A DNA stretch of 64,000 nt from Xylaria sp. FL1777 (Eukaryota; Ascomycota; Sordariomycetes; Xylariales; Xylariaceae). Every line of letters starts with the position of its first letter. Position 1 is the stretch's first letter. Under the pieces are notes generated by a model. The model did no database searches, was not told where the DNA came from, and saw only the letters and a list, made by a program, of their open reading frames with translations. A program made the translations under genes and the position numbers. Shown here in pieces: positions 59,726 to 64,000 of the stretch. Where the stretch lies: positions 186,001-250,000 of the forward strand of contig MU400532.1 of assembly GCA_022578965.1 (NCBI GenBank), given 5' to 3'.

Positions 59726-60766
59726 TCAAAACAAAAAGGGTATCATATTCCATTTCCCTTGGACCTTGTCGCTGCCGAACTTCTCGCTGTACCATAACTT
59801 GGTTCCGTTTGCAGTAACACCGAGATTGATCGAAACGAATAACACTGCGCAAGCAAGAGTCTGATTATAAAACTGACCTTCGGGGGCTGCCATTATTCCC
59901 ATCGACAAATAGAGCAAGCATTCACAGGTATAGTGTGGGCACACCAGGTACCGAAACAAACCATTCTCGGGAAGTGAATATTTCTTCAAGCCAGCGAGAT
60001 GTTGGTGGCATCGATATTGCGTGAACCATGCACCTAGAAATACTAAGCTTGCGATGATCGATTTGAAAGGCGGGAATTCGATGTTAAGACAGCCTTGCCC
60101 AGAACACTGTATCGACCCTATGTCTTGGTCAATCCAAGGTGAGAGATGTCATGGACGACATTGCAACTTACCAGACCCTTCAACCCAGATAGATACACTT
60201 GTGCATATGTAGAAGACATTTCCCAGGAGCCAATGGATAATCCACATCCTAGAAGAGGATGGTCTTAGGACAGCCAAGCATTCGTAGAGGCGCCTTGCCC
60301 CCTGCAGCCCCATAAAAAACCAGACAAGAACAACTTGTCCAAGAGTCATGGATGATGTGGATTTAGAACGCTGATCTTTCGCAATGAGCTGCAGCACAGT
60401 TCCGTGGGTGACGAATTGGATGGCCCAAAATACCGTGCAAGATAGGGAAAGCATATAGAAGTGAATGAACCATGAATGTGGAATCATGCCTACAGACGTG
60501 AGGCAGGAGATGAGACGGAAGAGAGGACCCGCATTGCCGTCGTCGAGTCCTCGGTTGGTGTATTTGCGAGCTTGAGAGGAGGAGGAAGCCGAAGCAGATG
60601 TGTCGCCAGAGCTTCTCGCGCCATACTGGGTCAGTAGCCGCTTTGCTGTGTCTGGCACCGCCGCAACGCTGAGCACCGCCGCCGCGCCCAATACGTAGAA
60701 GAGTTGGCAGATTTCTGCTGGACTCAGGTTCATCACGAAGTCACAGACGTAAGCGACCGCTGCCAT
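59726..60766 (-). CDS. DFG10/SRD5A3-like polyprenol reductase
   Basis: Minus-strand exons 60766-60172 and 60093-59726 (GTAAGT donor, GGCAAG acceptor chosen because it keeps the frame open) give 320 residues. Several hydrophobic helices span the chain (ICQLFYVLGAAAVLSVAAV; SWFIHFYMLSLSCTVFWAI; WIIHWLLGNVFYICTSVSIW). The C-terminal steroid-5-alpha-reductase domain has QYRCHQHLA, FRYLVCPHYTCECLLYL and NLGVTANGTKLWYSEKFG. Proteins of this type (yeast Dfg10, human SRD5A3) reduce polyprenol towards dolichol in the ER for N-glycosylation. A small Ser-rich loop (~55-65) is lineage-specific. It is convergent with the ALKBH6-like gene, with only 25 bp between stop codons. Confidence 0.88.
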
Positions 60767-63235
60767 GTTGTTGTTTAGCCATGCAGCAGATACCTAGGCA
60801 GATCCACGAGTCGGTCAATTGGGCTGTAGAGTCGTTCCAGTTAAAACTTTGTTAGTTACGTGGCTAACATCAAAAACTTTCTAGGACGACCTTCAATAGG
60901 TAGGTATCTCGCGGTGGGGTTAATATTCTATGCAATTAGAAGGCTTATTGACTTGGGCGTTACAGTGTGCCTTCTGAATACTGATGGGGTTGTAAGGACT
61001 AACACGACCTTACTGGTGATGAGCATCTAGATACCTACCTAATTATGAGGTAAAGTAGTTAAGTAGATAACTCATATCCCTTGGTACCACTCGTCTTGTC
61101 AGTCCCCAGCTACCGTGAAATCTATAGCCGGTCTTACCAGACTACAAAACAACACGTATTGAAGTGTTATTACGTCAAGGTACACTTGGGTAACCTATCG
61201 GTTCAACTGCCTTCATTTAAATATTCGAGTATCCAACGCTTCGTTTCTTGCTCCATTTCTTACGTTCCATTCTAGCATCAAGAACGATGTCATCTAAATA
61301 TTAGACAGTACCCCGGATAATAAGAAAATGAGGCTGCATTCGTAGAATCAACTAATTAACTTGGAGTCATCTTGTCAAGGACAATCAAGTTACTATCTTC
61401 ACCTTTAATTTACCCATCACACTACGTTGGTATTTTTCATCAGCTAAGTTGCCTCACACTTAGCAGAGCAGTTCTACTTACAAGTTACACAAGACTTCCC
61501 ACACTTTTCCATGATAGCTATTCCCTTAAAAGGAGCTTTAAAGGGAGCAGTTGCGCTAATAAAATCTTCACATTGTACGCTAGCTAGCTTTAGTTATATG
61601 TATATGACAAAATATATATTACGAGTGTCTCTATCACAAGATTTAAGATTATGTTCTTGTATAAACATCCACGGTGAGATCAACCAGTATCTTCCTTGTG
61701 TTAGATTCTGATATAAACTTCGTAATAATCGCATCAAATACATATAAAGAAAAAATCGAAGAAGAAGAATCTACTTTAATTTTTCTTGTCTTTTTTTTAT
61801 TAAAAAAAAAGACAGCGTAGCGGATCCTGGAATAGAAACTAGTGTGGGAAGAGCTAGAAAGAAAGAAGATTACATAGGTTAGCTATGTAATTATTTCTAC
61901 TCTTGCCGAATGCCTAGTCTTAGAACAGCACTTTTTAGTCTTCTTAAGAAAGGAGATTGCAGTTACCTGGTCGTATTCTAATGGTGATCTAAATGAAACA
62001 CGTAAGCTGATTAATGCAATGTCAATAAACCTATAGCTATCTGGATCACTACTCTGCTCAGCACTAAAAGATGAATCAAACTTCACGGCTCATGTAAACG
62101 GAAGAAATATAGAGTCAGCTGAGTCACATGCGTCCTCATTGTCGGTGGTTAGACTAAATTTAGGTAAATATGGTCTAAACAAATTGCCAGGTAACTTCCA
62201 AGAAGCACTTGAAACTCGACAAACTATATCATCAGCTTAATTTCTGTGATACCAATTGATACTCTCTTCTGGAATTATCTGTCTAGTTACGATATGAGAT
62301 GGCTATTTGAAGAGTCTAGATTATGTCGAGTTTGAGGCAGACTATTTTTCTCTATCTGACTGGTGGTTGAGAGGTGGTCATTGAAAAATACCTCCTTAAA
62401 TTGTGTTCATATAAGAAATATAGACTCAATTCAAACTAGGGTAATATGCTAGGAATCTTCTGGGCTCCTGAGATACTGATAGTTCACCCAGACTGGCAAT
62501 AACTAACACCAAGTGTTACAGTAAATCTAAGGCCGTCTACATACCATCAAGGAGCCGAAATACGACAGTTATCTGCCGGAGTGCTCTCTAAAATGGAACC
62601 TTATCAATCTGGGGCATTCGACTAACTGTCGTTGCGGATATCTTCAGGTTTAGAAGCGTAATACCCACTCCCAGTTCGCAAGATATTTTACCCAGCTCCA
62701 TGTAAATCCGATGTGAATTGTCTGCTTTTGATCGCCAAATACTCAATCGGGATCATGTCCAGAAGGCCTTAGAGTCGATAAACTAGGCTATCAAATAAGA
62801 TTATATAGCATATATAGGTACAAGCAATAAAAACCCTAACAAGTAACCAACTGAAGCCTAGAGATCGGTACCTATTGATAGCAACCCTTATTTCTTGATA
62901 GAGGGGCCCCATTTCAATGAGAAGCTCAATCTTAAACTACGCAACTGTCGTTTTCTATAGTCTGTTATATTTCTTAAGCCAAGGCGCGATTATAATCTGG
63001 GTTACTCAGTTTGTTCACTACCAGCGACTCTGATCTGAATATTCTGAAGTTCTTACATTTGGCAGAGGCAAAGGGAAGCGTCTCAGTCTAGCTATTTAGT
63101 AGTTGTGGTGTATGGTTATTTGAGATGTGTTCCTATCTCGTTAGGCTTCGTTAGGTCTGTCATCTAATCTTAAATATTGCTTAAAGGATATTTTAGAGTG
63201 AGTATGTTAGAATTGGTCCTAGTTATAGGGGCCTA

Positions 63236-63448
63236 CTACCTTATTATCGCTGTGCATAGAATATTCTGCAAAGTAAGATCTTCTATTACTGCCCGCTTCT
63301 TGCAGACACATAGGAACTCCTCATATTTATAGGACCCATGTAGTGTGTCATCTATGTAGCTTTTCCTATATTCCTGATGAATGTTATATAAGCCGAAATA
63401 GGCGTTACGAGAGTTTGTGAATGGGAATTGTTGGTAATTCCCATTCAC
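63236..63448 (-). pseudogene. Possible degraded reverse-transcriptase fragment
   Basis: A 70-codon minus-strand frame without ATG contains FGLYNIHQEYRKSYIDDTLH. That resembles the FGL-N-A-P...F-Q...I-ND-L motif just before the catalytic YxDD block in Gypsy-type reverse transcriptases. The catalytic DD box is not recognisable, flanking frames are broken, and the DNA is TA-rich, as expected of an old RIP-mutated copy. It could be chance. Confidence 0.3.
63417..63448. repeat. Perfect 13-bp inverted repeat
   Basis: Arms GTGAATGGGAATT (63417-63429) and its exact reverse complement (63436-63448), spacer of six bases. It lies at the start of the possible reverse-transcriptase relic. Confidence 0.75.
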
Positions 63449-64000
63449 TGAACAACATTGTATCTCCTAGAATTTCAGTCTTACGTAGCGGAATTTACCA
63501 TAAAAATGACACGAGTGATACCTAATCGACTCCTTATAATATGATTTATGATTTGTTTAGTGCCTGAGGCGACTAATTGGCGAATCGGATTGTCTAAATA
63601 TACATCACGGGTTTTCAAGAGTTTTGGTGAATACGAAAAGGATACTTCTGGCATCGGAATAGAAATGCGATGCTCCTCGAACAGACTTTAAACTCGAGTA
63701 GGTAGACATAAGTAGAGAAATGCCGTGCTTGGTAAATTATGCTACTCATCCCTTCCGACGGGGGTTTAAAGGGTATCTCTCTTGTGTCTCATGGTGATCT
63801 CAGTGTCTCACTTTCCTTCAAAAGATCAATACATATTAAGATGGAGAAATATATCTTAGTTCAAATCAAGCTTTGACAACTGGATAGATCTTCACCTTTG
63901 ATGCGCCCTTGCCTCGTAGTTAGATCTGTTTATATCAATCAGTATGAATATCGTTGTATGAGAGATAATACGATTAGAATAGGCGGCTAAACACCGGTAA

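Larger units (their letters stand above)
60767..64000. other. 3.2-kb TA-rich terminal region with possible transposon relic
   Basis: No intact gene. 60895-61045 has TAGGTA units. 61700-63500 is rich in TA steps. It includes small hairpins at 61787-61813 (T/A arms flanked by GTC/GAC) and 61869-61891 (ATTACATAG arms), a stronger one at 63417-63448, and a frame resembling degraded reverse transcriptase (separate entries). Confidence 0.5.

Overview
The window is nuclear DNA from a filamentous ascomycete (Pezizomycotina, most likely Sordariomycetes). The grounds are short GT-AG introns of 49-155 bp with CTAAC/CTGAC-type branch sites, CFEM and WSC surface proteins, a fungal G-protein gamma subunit with a CaaX end, a fungal-type eIF3a, an NTO1-type PHD protein, and TA-rich gene-poor stretches between genes. 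Intron-exon structures were assembled by hand from splice signals and frame. There is one 10-N scaffold gap (26207-26216) inside poly-A/T sequence. No CRISPR, prophage, plasmid origin or rRNA was seen, and no convincing tRNA.

Layout. 1-20.6 kb holds conserved housekeeping genes: the 3' part of an NTO1-like histone-acetyltransferase subunit (+), a 6.4-kb gene-free stretch, the PP1 phosphatase catalytic subunit (+, five exons), a Rdx/SelW-like thioredoxin-fold protein (-), the G-protein gamma subunit gng-1 (-, two short exons, easily missed) and eIF3a (+). 21.9-31.6 kb holds cell-surface and membrane genes: a CFEM single-pass protein, a two-WSC-domain secreted protein and an Atg22-like transporter. 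32.4-42.2 kb is accessory: a small polyQ protein, an intronless beta-helix protein, a P-loop nucleotide kinase, a dienelactone hydrolase divergent from an MFS exporter, and an orphan protein with a PD-(D/E)xK/Uma2-like motif. 44.4-51 kb has a GH18 chitinase with an inserted chitin-binding module, a GC-rich orphan and a second single-pass Cys-rich surface protein. 52.4-60.8 kb returns to conserved genes: a large ankyrin protein (Hos4-like), an ALKBH6-like dioxygenase and a DFG10/SRD5A3-like polyprenol reductase. 60.8-64 kb is TA-rich with possible transposon relics.

How the genes relate. NTO1 and the Hos4-like protein are chromatin factors, PP1 and gng-1 are signalling proteins, and eIF3a acts in translation. 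The surface and secreted group (CFEM, WSC, chitinase, second Cys-rich protein) suits cell-wall sensing and remodelling. The kinase, hydrolase and transporter may form a small metabolic or detoxification group.

The strongest second-look signal is at the 3' end of the PP1 gene. Splicing the last intron gives a short fungal tail (FGRNR), while keeping it reads in frame into a 20-residue tail with a TPRK motif. That tail aligns with the Cdk-regulated C-terminus of animal and yeast PP1, so one gene seems able to make a regulated and an unregulated isoform by intron retention.
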